Origin: CBDUQI01 sp965369325
Lineage (GTDB): Bacteria; Pseudomonadota; Gammaproteobacteria; Steroidobacterales; JBCBZW01
DNA: 25,211 nucleotides
Direction of reading: 5' to 3'
Assembly (NCBI GenBank): GCA_965369325.1
Contig: CBDUQI010000070.1
Span: 1-25,211, forward strand
The position numbers and the translations under genes were made by a program. The notes under the pieces were generated by a model. That model saw only the letters and a list, made by a program, of their open reading frames with translations, searched no databases and was not told the DNA's origin. This document shows, one piece after another, positions 6,458 through 14,631 of this stretch (its first letter is position 1; the number at the start of each line of letters is the position of its first letter).

Positions 6458-8728
6458 ATGAGCAGCCTCTCGGTCGGTCGCGCATTGCGCGAGGGCGCTC
6501 TGTGGGTGTTTGGTGCGCTTGCGCTCATTTTGCTGGTCGCGTTGATCAGCTACGAGCCGAGCGACCCGGGCTTTGTCTACACAGGCGAAGCGGACTCGGT
6601 GAAGAACGCGATCGGCCCTGTGGGCGCGTGGATTGCCGACTTTTTCTACTTCCTGTTTGGTCGCCCGTCTTTCCTGTTTCCGGTGATGCTGGCGTATGCC
6701 GGGTTCTTGGTGTTTCGGCCACAGCCTGGCACCAGCTCCGGTACCGAGATCGCCTTTCGTGCCGCAGGGTTTGCGCTGACGCTGGCGACCAGCGCAGGGC
6801 TTGCCACGCTGCACTTTAATGGTCTCGCCTTGCCCAACTCGGCAGGCGGTGTGGTGGGGCAGGTCATTGGTCAGAGTCTGTCCGGCGCGCTGAGTTTTCT
6901 CGGCGCCACCCTGCTGTTGCTGGCACTTTGGCTAGCGGGTGTCTCGCTGTTCGCGGGAGTATCCTGGCTGGCGGTGATGGACAGCATCGGGCGCTTTTGC
7001 CTGAACGCGGTGGATCGGGTGCGTGGCGTATTGGGCGCACTGGCAACACGGCGTGAAGGTGCGCGGGTGCGCCAGGCGCGCGTGCAGAGCGTCTCACGGG
7101 TGAAAGAGAAAGCCGCCAAACGGCGGCCGCCGAAAATCGAGCCAGTGCTGGCCGCGCCGGAGAAGAGCGAGCGAGAAGAGCGCGAGCGCCAGACGACCAT
7201 GTTCGAGACGCCGACGTCCGGGGAGCTGCCGCCGGTATCGCTGCTAGACGACCCGCCGGAACATATTGCCGGGTATTCGACTGAGGCGCTGGAGGCGCTG
7301 TCCCGGCAGGTAGAGCTGAAACTAGCGGACTTCGGCGTGGAAGTGGAAGTTGTCTCGGTGCAACCGGGGCCGGTGGTCACCCGCTTTGAGCTCAAGCCGG
7401 CGCCGGGGTTGAAGGTGAGCAAAATTTCCGGCCTGTCTAAGGATCTGGCCCGTGCGCTATCGGCAATCAGCGTGCGTGTGGTGGAGTTAATCCCGGGCAA
7501 GTCTGTCGTCGGGCTGGAGATCCCCAACGAATCGCGCGAGCTGGTGACGTTGGGAGAGATATTAAACTCCAAAGCCTACGACGCCTTGTCGTCGCCGCTG
7601 ACGCTGGCGCTGGGCAAGAATATTGGTGGCCAGCCGATGGTGGCGGATCTTGGGCGCATGCCGCACCTGTTGATCGCGGGCACGACGGGATCGGGTAAAT
7701 CCGTGGCGATTAACGCGATGGTGCTCAGCCTGCTGTACAAGGCGACGCCCGAGCAGGTGCGCCTGATCATGATCGACCCGAAGATGTTGGAGCTGTCGGT
7801 CTACGAGGGCATACCGCATTTGCTGGCACCGGTCGTGACCGACATGAAAGAGGCGGCTAACGCGCTACGCTGGTGCGTGGCGGAGATGGAGCGGCGTTAC
7901 CGACTGATGTCCGAGCTGGGTGTACGCAACATGGCGGGCTACAACAAAAAAGTGCGTGAGGCGGAGTTGGCGGGCCAACCTATTCCCGATCCGCTGTTTC
8001 AGCCGGAAGAGGTTTTTCTCGATGAGATCCAGCCAGTGCCCACGTTGAGCACATTGCCCAACCTGGTGGTGGTGATAGACGAGCTAGCCGACATGATGAT
8101 GATTGTGGGCAAGAAAGTGGAAGAGCTGATCGCGCGCCTGGCGCAAAAGGCGCGGGCGTCGGGCATCCATCTGATCCTGGCGACGCAGCGCCCGTCCGTG
8201 GATGTGATTACCGGGCTAATTAAGGCCAACATTCCCTGCCGCATCGCCTTCCAGGTATCCTCTCGTGTCGACTCGCGCACTATTTTGGATCAGATGGGCG
8301 CAGAAACGTTGCTGGGTCATGGCGATATGCTGTATTTACCGGCCGGTACCTCCGTACCCACCCGCGTGCACGGCGCATTTGTTGACGATCATGAAGTACA
8401 TAAGGTGGTAAAACACCTAAGGAAATCCAGTCAACCCGCGTACATTGATGGGGTGCTGGAAGGCCCCAGCGCGCCCGTACCCGGTCTGTCGCCAGACAAT
8501 GGCGGTGGCAGCGGCAGTGATGGCGAAGGCGATGCCCTCTACGATGAGGCGGTGCGGATAGTCACCGAGACTCGCAAAGCGTCCATCTCCGGTGTGCAGC
8601 GGCGGCTGAAAATCGGTTACAACCGCGCCGCGCGATTGGTGGAAACAATGGAGGCCGCCGGGCTGGTGGGGCCATTGGAATCCAACGGAGCGCGTGAGGT
8701 GCTGGCGCCGCCGCCGCCAAAGGATTGA
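6458..8728 (+). CDS. ftsK: DNA translocase FtsK
   Basis: FtsK is a septum-anchored, ATP-driven DNA pump that clears the chromosome terminus and activates XerCD at dif. The 756-aa product has an N-terminal membrane domain with about four hydrophobic segments in residues 15-170, a short charged linker (about 185-270) in place of the very long linker of E. coli FtsK, and the alpha/beta motor. Walker A is GTTGSGKS (408-415) and Walker B is VVVIDELAD around Asp541. The C-terminal winged-helix gamma domain, which reads KOPS sites, begins near residue 689 and includes ISGVQRRLKIGYNRAARLVE. The length is close to SpoIIIE/Pseudomonas-type FtsK. The start has only a weak ribosome site (GGTGA). lolA follows after 72 bp. 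Confidence 0.96.
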   Translation: MSSLSVGRALREGALWVFGALALILLVALISYEPSDPGFVYTGEADSVKNAIGPVGAWIADFFYFLFGRPSFLFPVMLAYAGFLVFRPQPGTSSGTEIAFRAAGFALTLATSAGLATLHFNGLALPNSAGGVVGQVIGQSLSGALSFLGATLLLLALWLAGVSLFAGVSWLAVMDSIGRFCLNAVDRVRGVLGALATRREGARVRQARVQSVSRVKEKAAKRRPPKIEPVLAAPEKSEREERERQTTMFETPTSGELPPVSLLDDPPEHIAGYSTEALEALSRQVELKLADFGVEVEVVSVQPGPVVTRFELKPAPGLKVSKISGLSKDLARALSAISVRVVELIPGKSVVGLEIPNESRELVTLGEILNSKAYDALSSPLTLALGKNIGGQPMVADLGRMPHLLIAGTTGSGKSVAINAMVLSLLYKATPEQVRLIMIDPKMLELSVYEGIPHLLAPVVTDMKEAANALRWCVAEMERRYRLMSELGVRNMAGYNKKVREAELAGQPIPDPLFQPEEVFLDEIQPVPTLSTLPNLVVVIDELADMMMIVGKKVEELIARLAQKARASGIHLILATQRPSVDVITGLIKANIPCRIAFQVSSRVDSRTILDQMGAETLLGHGDMLYLPAGTSVPTRVHGAFVDDHEVHKVVKHLRKSSQPAYIDGVLEGPSAPVPGLSPDNGGGSGSDGEGDALYDEAVRIVTETRKASISGVQRRLKIGYNRAARLVETMEAAGLVGPLESNGAREVLAPPPPKD

Positions 8729-8800
8729 TCCAGCGCCCTCAGCGGCGTCGTGCCGACCTGTTTCGGCGTGCGCCTTCCCTACCAATGGAGAGATGGCTTG

Positions 8801-9532
8801 ATGCCACGATTGTTAGAGACCCCTATGCATAGACTTATCCCATGTTGTTTATTTTCGCTGACGGCTGGCCTTGTGGGCCTCGCCCCGGCGCAGGCCGCCG
8901 ACCGGCCGACACCCGATGCGGCCGTAGCGGTTGCCGCATTGGATGGCGATGCCGCTGCCAGCCCCAGCGCGGGCCAGCAGCGCATCGAGCGCTACTTAAC
9001 CCAGCTCACCACCCTGCGGGCAAATTTCCACCAGACACTGTTTGATGCAGACGGGCAAACCGTGCAGCACTCTGCAGGCACGCTGATGATTAAGCGCCCG
9101 GGGCGTTTTCGCTGGGACTATCAGGAGCCTTACGAGCAGCTGGTCGTGGCGGACGGTGAGCGGCTGTGGTTGTATGACGCCGATCTGGAGCAGGCCACGG
9201 TTAAGCGTCTGGATGGCTCGCTGGCCGGTACCCCGGCCATGTTGTTGAGTGGCTCCAGCGATGTAGGCCGCGATTTTGACGTGCAAGGTGAATACGAGGC
9301 CGAGGGGCTGGTGTGGTTGCAGCTTGCCTCACGCAAGGAGAACGCAGAATTCCGCGAAGTTCGCCTGGCCTTCCGCGGCGATGATGTGGAGCTCATGGAG
9401 CTGACCGACAACCTGGATCAGATTACCCGTATCGCGTTGACGGATCTTCAGCGCAACCCGCCGCTCACCGATGAGCAGTTCGCCTTCAGCCCGCCCGCCG
9501 GCACCGATGTGATCGGCGATGTTGAGCCTTGA
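8801..9532 (+). CDS. lolA: Outer-membrane lipoprotein carrier protein
   Basis: LolA carries lipoproteins across the periplasm from LolCDE to LolB. ATG 8801 is chosen for its GGAGAG ribosome site (8787-8792), giving 243 aa. ATG 8825 gives a more typical signal peptide (MHRLIPCCLFSLTAGLVGLA, cleaved near PAQA-AD) and also has an AGAG upstream. Family features in the mature part: LTTLRANFHQ, GTLMIKRPGRFRWDY, the YEQLVVADGERLWLYD strand pair, and a late NPPLTDEQFAFSPPAGTDVI. About 30 Ala/Asp-rich residues between signal peptide and fold are extra relative to short LolA proteins. It sits between ftsK and rarA as in many gammaproteobacteria. Confidence 0.93.
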   Translation: MPRLLETPMHRLIPCCLFSLTAGLVGLAPAQAADRPTPDAAVAVAALDGDAAASPSAGQQRIERYLTQLTTLRANFHQTLFDADGQTVQHSAGTLMIKRPGRFRWDYQEPYEQLVVADGERLWLYDADLEQATVKRLDGSLAGTPAMLLSGSSDVGRDFDVQGEYEAEGLVWLQLASRKENAEFREVRLAFRGDDVELMELTDNLDQITRIALTDLQRNPPLTDEQFAFSPPAGTDVIGDVEP

Positions 9533-9565
9533 GGCAGGCGCGCGTACCAAGGACGCGCAACGCGA

Positions 9566-10879
9566 ATGAAGCCGATGATCGACGCTGGCGCTGTACGCCC
9601 GCTGGCTGACCGGCTGCGTCCGGCCACTATTGATGAGTATGTGGGCCAGTCCCATCTGTTGGCGGAGGGTAAGCCGCTGCACGGCATGTTGCGCGCCGGT
9701 CGCTTGCACTCCTGCGTGCTGTGGGGCCCGCCGGGCACTGGCAAGACCACGCTGGCGCGGTTGTTGGCGGAGCATTGCGATGCGCAGTTTATTGCCCTGT
9801 CCGCCGTACTGGCCGGGGTGAAGGATGTGCGTGCGGCGGTCGCCAGTGCACAGGCCTCGATGGGGCAGGCCACTATCTTATTTCTGGACGAGGTGCATCG
9901 CTTTAACAAAGCCCAGCAGGATGCATTCCTGCCGTATGTGGAGGACGGGACGTTCGTCTTTGTGGGGGCGACAACAGAAAACCCGTCTTTCGAGCTGAAC
10001 AACGCATTGCTCTCGCGGGCGCGGGTGTATGTGCTGAAGTCACTCACGCACCAAGACCTGCGTACCATCGTGCGGCGCGCACTGAGCCTGCCCGACCGTG
10101 GCCTGGGCGAGCGTGAGTTACAGATAAGCGATGAACATCTGCAGGCCCTGGTCGAGGCCGCCGACGGAGATGCCCGTCGGGCGTTGAATCTGCTGCAGAT
10201 TGCTGCTGATCTGGTGCCGGAGGCTACCGGCGGCGTGATCAGCGAGGAGATCATCAGCCAAGTGGTAGCGGGTGGCACTCGGCGTTTCGACAAGGGCGGC
10301 GACCTGTTTTATGAGCAGATTTCAGCACTGCACAAGGCGGTGCGTGGGAGTCATCCAGATGCAGCGCTGTACTGGCTGGCGCGCATGCTGGACGGTGGCT
10401 GCGACCCGCGCTATCTGGCGCGCCGCTTGCTACGCATCGCCTCAGAGGATATCGGTAACGCGGATCCGCGCGCCCTCAGCATGACGCTTGAGGCCTGGCA
10501 GTGCTACGAGCGCTTGGGCAGTCCTGAGGGCGAGTTGGCGCTGGCGCAGGCCGTCGCGTTCATGGCAGTGGCAGCTAAAAGTAACGCGGTGTACAAGGCC
10601 TTCAACACGGCGACTGAGGATGCTCGCAGCAGCGGCTCGCTGGAGGTGCCGGCACATCTGAAGAATGCACCCACGGCCCTGATGAAGTCGCTGGGCTCGG
10701 GCAAGGGCTACCAATACGATCACGACCAGGACGACGCGCTGGCCGCCTCGCAAACCTACTTTCCTGATGGATTTGGCGAGCGGGAGTACTATCAGCCGGT
10801 GGCGCGCGGGATGGAAATTCGCATTGGCGAGCGGCTGGAGCAGTTGCGCGCACAACGCCGTAAAGGCGGCGACAAATGA
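9566..10879 (+). CDS. rarA: Replication-associated recombination protein A (AAA+ ATPase)
   Basis: RarA (MgsA, WRNIP1 family) is a tetrameric AAA+ ATPase that acts at stalled forks and with SSB. The 437-aa length is normal. Seen: the N-terminal LADRLRPATIDEYVGQSHLL, Walker A GPPGTGKT (54-61), Walker B FLDEVHRFN (Asp108, Glu109), the sensor-1 region GATTENPSFE, the GDARRALNLLQ segment, and the C-terminal tetramerisation region. The stop overlaps the crcB start by 4 bp (ATGA), indicating translational coupling. AAGGA about 13 nt before ATG 9566 is a weak ribosome site; a second in-frame ATG lies three codons later. Confidence 0.96.
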   Translation: MKPMIDAGAVRPLADRLRPATIDEYVGQSHLLAEGKPLHGMLRAGRLHSCVLWGPPGTGKTTLARLLAEHCDAQFIALSAVLAGVKDVRAAVASAQASMGQATILFLDEVHRFNKAQQDAFLPYVEDGTFVFVGATTENPSFELNNALLSRARVYVLKSLTHQDLRTIVRRALSLPDRGLGERELQISDEHLQALVEAADGDARRALNLLQIAADLVPEATGGVISEEIISQVVAGGTRRFDKGGDLFYEQISALHKAVRGSHPDAALYWLARMLDGGCDPRYLARRLLRIASEDIGNADPRALSMTLEAWQCYERLGSPEGELALAQAVAFMAVAAKSNAVYKAFNTATEDARSSGSLEVPAHLKNAPTALMKSLGSGKGYQYDHDQDDALAASQTYFPDGFGEREYYQPVARGMEIRIGERLEQLRAQRRKGGDK

Positions 10880-11265
10880 GCCCCACCACGCTGCTGGCAG
10901 TCGCGGCAGGTGGCGCCATCGGTGCGACCGCCCGCTACGTGTTTGGCGGTGCGGTGGGGGTGATGGCACGCGGCTCCGTTTCGGGGATGGCGCTCGGCAC
11001 GCTGGCGGTAAATGTCCTGGGTAGTGCCTTAATGGGCGTACTGTATGTGCTGCTGGTTGAGCGAGCGGGCGCAGCTGAGAGCTGGCGGTTGTTTGCGCTC
11101 ACCGGCATGCTCGGGGGCTTCACCACTTTCTCAGCGTTTTCGCTTGAGACCTTATTACTGCTGCAGCAGGGCGCAGGCCTACGGGCGGCGGCCTACGTGT
11201 TGGCCAGCGTCGCGGGATGCGTGCTGGCAGTATGGTTAGGGGTGGAAATCTCGCGTCAGCTCTAG
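10876..11265 (+). CDS. crcB: Fluoride ion channel CrcB/Fluc
   Basis: A small inner-membrane protein forming a dual-topology dimer that exports fluoride. At 129 aa with four hydrophobic helices it has the family size. Diagnostic motifs are present: GGAIGATARY (12-21), GTLAVNVLGS (41-50, with pore Asn46) and GMLGGFTTFSAFS (77-89, with the central Na+-site and Phe-box residues). The ATG overlaps the rarA stop (ATGA), so it is probably expressed with rarA. No fluoride riboswitch is seen in front of it, as expected for a coupled gene. Confidence 0.95.
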   Translation: MSPTTLLAVAAGGAIGATARYVFGGAVGVMARGSVSGMALGTLAVNVLGSALMGVLYVLLVERAGAAESWRLFALTGMLGGFTTFSAFSLETLLLLQQGAGLRAAAYVLASVAGCVLAVWLGVEISRQL

Positions 11266-11333
11266 CAGGATGGCACGCCTTGAGCCATTCGCCCGCTTAG
11301 AGCGGTACTATTACTAAGGCAGGCTGATCAGTC

Positions 11334-12614
11334 ATGTTGGATCCCAAATTTCTCCGTCAAGACCCGGACGCGGCTGCTGCGGCATTTATGCGGCGCGGCT
11401 TCGCATTTGATCCGGTGGCGTTTTCCGAGCTGGAATCTGCGCGACGTGCGTTGCAGATGGAGGCGGACGGACTACGCGCGGAGCGTAACAAGAGCGCCAA
11501 GAGCGTTGGCGCCGCCAAGGCTCGGGGCGAGGACATCGCGCCGCTGCTGGCGAGCGTCGAGGATTTGGGCGAGCAGCTTAAGCGTTTGGAGGATCAGCTG
11601 AGTGCGGCGCGCGAGCAGTTGGATGCGCTGCAGATGGGATTGCCGAATCTGCTGCATGAAACCGTGCCGGACGGCAAGGACGAGTCGCAGAACATCGAGC
11701 TCACCCGCGTGGGCGACGTGCCTGAGTTTGATTTCGACGTGCGCGACCATGTGGATGTGGGCGCGGCGCTGGGCGCGATGGACTTCGAGCGCGCAGCGAA
11801 AATCGCCGGTGCGCGCTTTACCGTGCTGAGCGGGCCGCTGGCGCGGTTACATCGGGCGCTCGGGCAATTTATGCTGGATGTGCACACCACCGAGCATGGC
11901 TACCAAGAGCACTATGTGCCGTATCTGGTGGAATCGCAGGCGCTGATCGGGACCAGCCAGTTGCCCAAGTTCGAGGAGGATCTCTTTAAGGTGGGTGGGG
12001 ATACTGCCCGCTATCTGATTCCCACCGCCGAAGTGCCATTGACCAACCTGGTGCGCGAATCGATTTTGGACGGCGCACAATTGCCGCTCAAATTTGTGGC
12101 GCACACGCCCTGTTTTCGCTCCGAGGCGGGCTCCTACGGGCGCGATACTCGCGGCATGATTCGCCAGCACCAGTTCGACAAGGTGGAACTGGTACAGATC
12201 GCGCGCCCAGAGGATTCATACGATGCACTGGAGACCTTAACCGGCCACGCTGAAGTGATCTTGCAGCGGCTGGGGCTGGCCTATCGGCGCATCGTGTTGT
12301 GCGCGGGCGATACGTCCTTTGGCGCGGCCAAAACGTACGACCTGGAAGTCTGGTTGCCCAGCCAGGGGAAGTATCGCGAGATATCCTCCTGCAGTAATTT
12401 TGAGGCATTTCAGGCACGACGCATGCAGGCACGCTATCGCGATGGCGCAAAGGGCAAACCGGAGCCGGTGCATACGCTGAATGGTTCGGGCGTTGCGATC
12501 GGTCGGGCGCTGGTGGCGGTGCTGGAGAATTATCAGCAGGCCGATGGCAGTGTGGTGGTGCCGGAGGTATTGCGCCCGTATTTGGGCGGTATGACGTTAA
12601 TTCCCGCCGCCTGA
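11334..12614 (+). CDS. serS: Serine--tRNA ligase
   Basis: SerRS charges tRNA-Ser (and tRNA-Sec) with serine in the cytoplasm. The 426-aa product has the N-terminal antiparallel coiled coil (about 27-105) that grips the long variable arm, then the class II core. Motif 2 is seen as TPCFRSEAG...GMIRQHQFDKVE, and motif 3 as GSGVAIGRALVAVLENYQ near the C-terminus. The ATG follows AAGGCAGG about 10 nt upstream. It is the last plus-strand gene before the convergent terminator. A serine tRNA lies about 0.9 kb further on. Confidence 0.97.
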   Translation: MLDPKFLRQDPDAAAAAFMRRGFAFDPVAFSELESARRALQMEADGLRAERNKSAKSVGAAKARGEDIAPLLASVEDLGEQLKRLEDQLSAAREQLDALQMGLPNLLHETVPDGKDESQNIELTRVGDVPEFDFDVRDHVDVGAALGAMDFERAAKIAGARFTVLSGPLARLHRALGQFMLDVHTTEHGYQEHYVPYLVESQALIGTSQLPKFEEDLFKVGGDTARYLIPTAEVPLTNLVRESILDGAQLPLKFVAHTPCFRSEAGSYGRDTRGMIRQHQFDKVELVQIARPEDSYDALETLTGHAEVILQRLGLAYRRIVLCAGDTSFGAAKTYDLEVWLPSQGKYREISSCSNFEAFQARRMQARYRDGAKGKPEPVHTLNGSGVAIGRALVAVLENYQQADGSVVVPEVLRPYLGGMTLIPAA

Positions 12615-12642
12615 GTGGTGCCGCGCGGCGGATCGGGATAAC

Positions 12643-12667
12643 AAAAAGCCCCGCTCAAGGCGGGGCT
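12643..12667 (-). terminator. Rho-independent terminator (mainly for the minus-strand YccA gene, possibly bidirectional)
   Basis: AGCCCCGC (12647-12654) pairs with GCGGGGCT (12660-12667) over a 5-nt loop. Read on the minus strand, the stem is followed by TTTTTG, a proper U-tract 45 bp after the YccA-like stop. On plus, the A-run precedes the stem and no T-run follows, so serS termination here would be weaker. Confidence 0.85.
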
Positions 12668-12672
12668 CTACG

Positions 12673-12688
12673 TGCGGGCAAGCCCGCA
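12673..12688. other. Second short hairpin in the serS/yccA convergent gap
   Basis: TGCGGGC-AA-GCCCGCA is a perfect inverted repeat 6 bp from the terminator stem. It has no T-run on either side, so it is not a classical terminator. It may assist transcript-end stability. Confidence 0.5.
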
Positions 12689-12713
12689 AGGTCAGAGGGA
12701 TGCCAGGGGTGAC

Positions 12714-13385
12714 TCAGTCGTCTCCGCCAAAGGCCATCAGCAGATGCAGCAGGCTGCTGAACAGGTTGTAGACGCTGACCCACAGGGTAACCGTCGCCAG
12801 AATGTAGTTGCGCTCGCCACCATTCACGATCTGGCTGGTCTCATACAGAATGAGCCCCGACATCAGCAGCACAAACATGGCCGAGACAGCCAGTTGCAGG
12901 TTAGGCATGCCGACAAAGTAGGCGATCAGGCCCAGCACGAAGGCGGTGATTATGCCTACCGTGAGCATGCCGCCCATGAAGCTGAAGTCTTTGCGGGTGA
13001 CCAGCACGTAGCCGCTGAGGGCTAGGAAAATCGTGGCCGTCAGCCCGAATGCGGTCATGATGGTCTGGTCGCCATTCGGCAACGAGCCTACGGAGCTCAG
13101 GATCGGGCCGAGCGTGAAGCCCATGAATCCGGTCAGCATAAAGATGAAGACCAGCCCCAGCGCACTGTTCTTGAACTTGTGAGTGAGGAACAGCAGACCG
13201 AAATATCCGACCAGTGTGATAATCAACCCAGGATGCGGAAGTGCTAACTGCATGGAGAACCAGGCGCACAACGCCGTGCAGGCCAGCGTCATTGAAAGCA
13301 ACATGTAGGTATTGCGCAGGACCTTATTTGTCGCCAAGACCGATGTGCCGGCCGCGTCTGCGACGTTTTGGTGATAGTCAACCAT
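12714..13385 (-). CDS. Bax inhibitor-1/YccA family membrane protein
   Basis: The 223-aa product is almost entirely hydrophobic, with about seven membrane helices, as in BI-1/TMBIM proteins. In E. coli, YccA binds and modulates FtsH, and some homologues (BsYetJ) leak calcium; the role here is inferred. Family features seen: FMLTGFMGFTLGPILS in the middle, the ALSGYVLVTRKDFSFMGG loop, and the late LILYETSQIVNGGERNYI segment with acidic residues. AGGAGA (13395-13400) lies 9 nt before the ATG at 13385. It converges on serS across a hairpin terminator. Confidence 0.93.
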   Translation of the reverse strand: MVDYHQNVADAAGTSVLATNKVLRNTYMLLSMTLACTALCAWFSMQLALPHPGLIITLVGYFGLLFLTHKFKNSALGLVFIFMLTGFMGFTLGPILSSVGSLPNGDQTIMTAFGLTATIFLALSGYVLVTRKDFSFMGGMLTVGIITAFVLGLIAYFVGMPNLQLAVSAMFVLLMSGLILYETSQIVNGGERNYILATVTLWVSVYNLFSSLLHLLMAFGGDD

Positions 13386-13418
13386 CCTGATGAGTCTCCT
13401 GAATATGTACTGCCGGTG

Positions 13419-13427
13419 ATTTTATCA
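13419..13427 (-). promoter_or_regulatory. Candidate extended -10 promoter of the YccA-like gene
   Basis: On the minus strand TGATAAAAT fits an extended -10 element (TGnTAAAAT, five of six to TATAAT), about 35 nt before the start codon and just upstream of its AGGAGA site. No good -35 is present, which extended -10 promoters tolerate. Confidence 0.4.
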
Positions 13428-13459
13428 CGGATTCGTGGCCCCAATCGCGACATAAACGC

Positions 13460-13488
13460 TTGCAACCTTGGCCCGGCCCGGCGAAAAT
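13460..13488 (+). promoter_or_regulatory. Candidate promoter of tRNA-Ser
   Basis: TTGCAA (13460-13465) and GAAAAT (13483-13488) are separated by 17 bp and followed by a GC-rich discriminator that ends 10 bp later at the tRNA 5' end. Each box matches four of six consensus bases, so this is plausible rather than firm. Confidence 0.4.
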
Positions 13489-13498
13489 CGGCGCCGTC

Positions 13499-13588
13499 GG
13501 AGAGGTGGCAGAGTGGTCGAATGCACTGGTCTTGAAAACCAGCAAGGGGTAAAGCCCTTCGTGGGTTCGAATCCCACCCTCTCCGCCA
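13499..13588 (+). tRNA. tRNA-Ser (anticodon UGA)
   Basis: Acceptor strands GGAGAGG (13499-13505) and CCTCTCC (13578-13584) pair perfectly, followed by discriminator G and an encoded CCA. The anticodon stem CTGGT/ACCAG closes the loop CTTGAAA, giving anticodon TGA. A long variable arm with AAGGGGTAAAGCCCTT and a T-arm GTGGG-TTCGAAT-CCCAC complete a class II serine tRNA of 90 nt. Confidence 0.97.
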
Positions 13589-14026
13589 ACCCGCTGACGG
13601 GCCGATGAAGCACTGAAAACATCTGCACCGCAGGGCACGCGAAACTTTTGTGTCGGAACTGGGATGCGGGCGATAGTAGTGGTCTGCACGACTGGTCTAA
13701 GCTTCTGTTTTTCGTGTACTATTAATAGACTTGTCAATCGAGGGCCCGGCGCAGCTCCAAGTCATATGGATTGCCCCCCTCAATTGGGCGTGCAGCGCAG
13801 CATTCTGCGAGATGTACTCAAGTAATTAAAGTTCAGGTTTGCCGGTGAGTGCGCTCGCCGGAGGCTGCCCGGCCCCTGTCCCGCACGCGCGGCAGACGGG
13901 GCGGTGGCTGTTGCGTGGTGGAAACATGCATCAGCCCTCTCAGGGTAACTGCCGGTTGGCGGGCCCCGATGATGGGGCAGGCGATGGCTGCGGTTCAGCC
14001 GCTTAATGTTGAGATGGTGAGAAAAT
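13589..14026. other. 438-bp non-coding stretch between tRNA-Ser and the polysaccharide operon
   Basis: No supported gene lies here; the open frames across it are antisense to the tRNA or run into the wrong frame of the next gene. It holds a perfect 10-bp palindrome CTATTAATAG (13719-13728) in an AT-richer patch, and a GGCGGTGGC (13900-13908) resembling the core of an ops/JUMPstart element. No clear sigma-70 or sigma-54 promoter was found, though the operon promoter should be in this stretch. Confidence 0.6.
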
Positions 14027-14593
14027 ATGCGAACTTGCTTGCGCGTTGTTCTGGGTCTGATGGCTTTTGCTGCCCTGTGGTCGGCACCGCCAGTGTTGGC
14101 ACAAGCATCAGCCTATGGGCTAAATCCGGGCGATGTACTGCGCGTATCGGTCTGGCGTGAGGAAGAGCTCAGTCTGGACGTGCTGGTGAGTCCTGATGGC
14201 AGCATCAGCTTCCCGCTGGTCGGGCAGGTTGAGGTGCTTGCTAAGAGCGCCGGGCAAGTGCAGGAGGTACTGATTGAACGCCTGCAGACGTTTATCCCCG
14301 ATCCGGTCGTGACCGTGTCGGTGCTTAACACCAACGGCAACCTGGTGTACATCGTCGGCAAAGTGAATCGGCCTGGGCAGTACGTGATGAACCGCCGCAT
14401 GGACGTCATGCAGGCGCTGGCGATTGCCGGAGGGCTGGCCCAGTTTGCTTCTGAAAACAAAGTGGTGGTTTTGCGCCGCGGTGAAGACGGCCGCCAGAAA
14501 GCCATTCCTTTCCGTTACGCACGGGTCTCTGAAGGGCAGGACCTGCAGACCAATATCGTGTTGCAGAGCGGCGATGTGGTAGTGGTGCCCTAA
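14027..14593 (+). CDS. Short Wza-like polysaccharide export protein (Poly_export + SLBB)
   Basis: The 188-aa product has a signal peptide (1-25, cut after PVLA), a Poly_export domain (PF02563-like, about 29-105: YGLNPGDVLRVSVWREEEL, VSPDGSISFPLVGQV) and one SLBB domain (about 108-165: VYIVGKVNRPGQYVMNRRMD). It matches the short export proteins of exosortase-type EPS loci, which act in the periplasm or outer membrane in polysaccharide translocation. E. coli Wza is about twice as long, is lipidated and has a C-terminal helix that crosses the outer membrane. Here there is no lipobox Cys, and the protein ends right after the SLBB region. GGTGAG lies a few bases before ATG 14027. It is the first gene of the operon; a beta-barrel gene follows 38 bp later. 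Confidence 0.92.
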   Translation: MRTCLRVVLGLMAFAALWSAPPVLAQASAYGLNPGDVLRVSVWREEELSLDVLVSPDGSISFPLVGQVEVLAKSAGQVQEVLIERLQTFIPDPVVTVSVLNTNGNLVYIVGKVNRPGQYVMNRRMDVMQALAIAGGLAQFASENKVVVLRRGEDGRQKAIPFRYARVSEGQDLQTNIVLQSGDVVVVP

Positions 14594-14631
14594 TCTTCAG
14601 GTTTCAAACGCGGGATGCGATTGAGCTTACT

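Noticed and set aside
8729..8780. Imperfect inverted repeat GGCG...GCCGA/TCGGC...CGCC after ftsK
   Set aside because: The stem is interrupted and there is no T-run, so it was not called a terminator.
13378..13737. Minus-strand 119-codon frame containing GGIRTHEGLYPLLVFKTSAFDHSATSP-like text
   Set aside because: This is the antisense translation of tRNA-Ser, a known database artefact; no gene is supported.
13849..14160. 103-codon plus frame overlapping the start of the export gene
   Set aside because: It overlaps the export gene in another frame and its translation has no family features.
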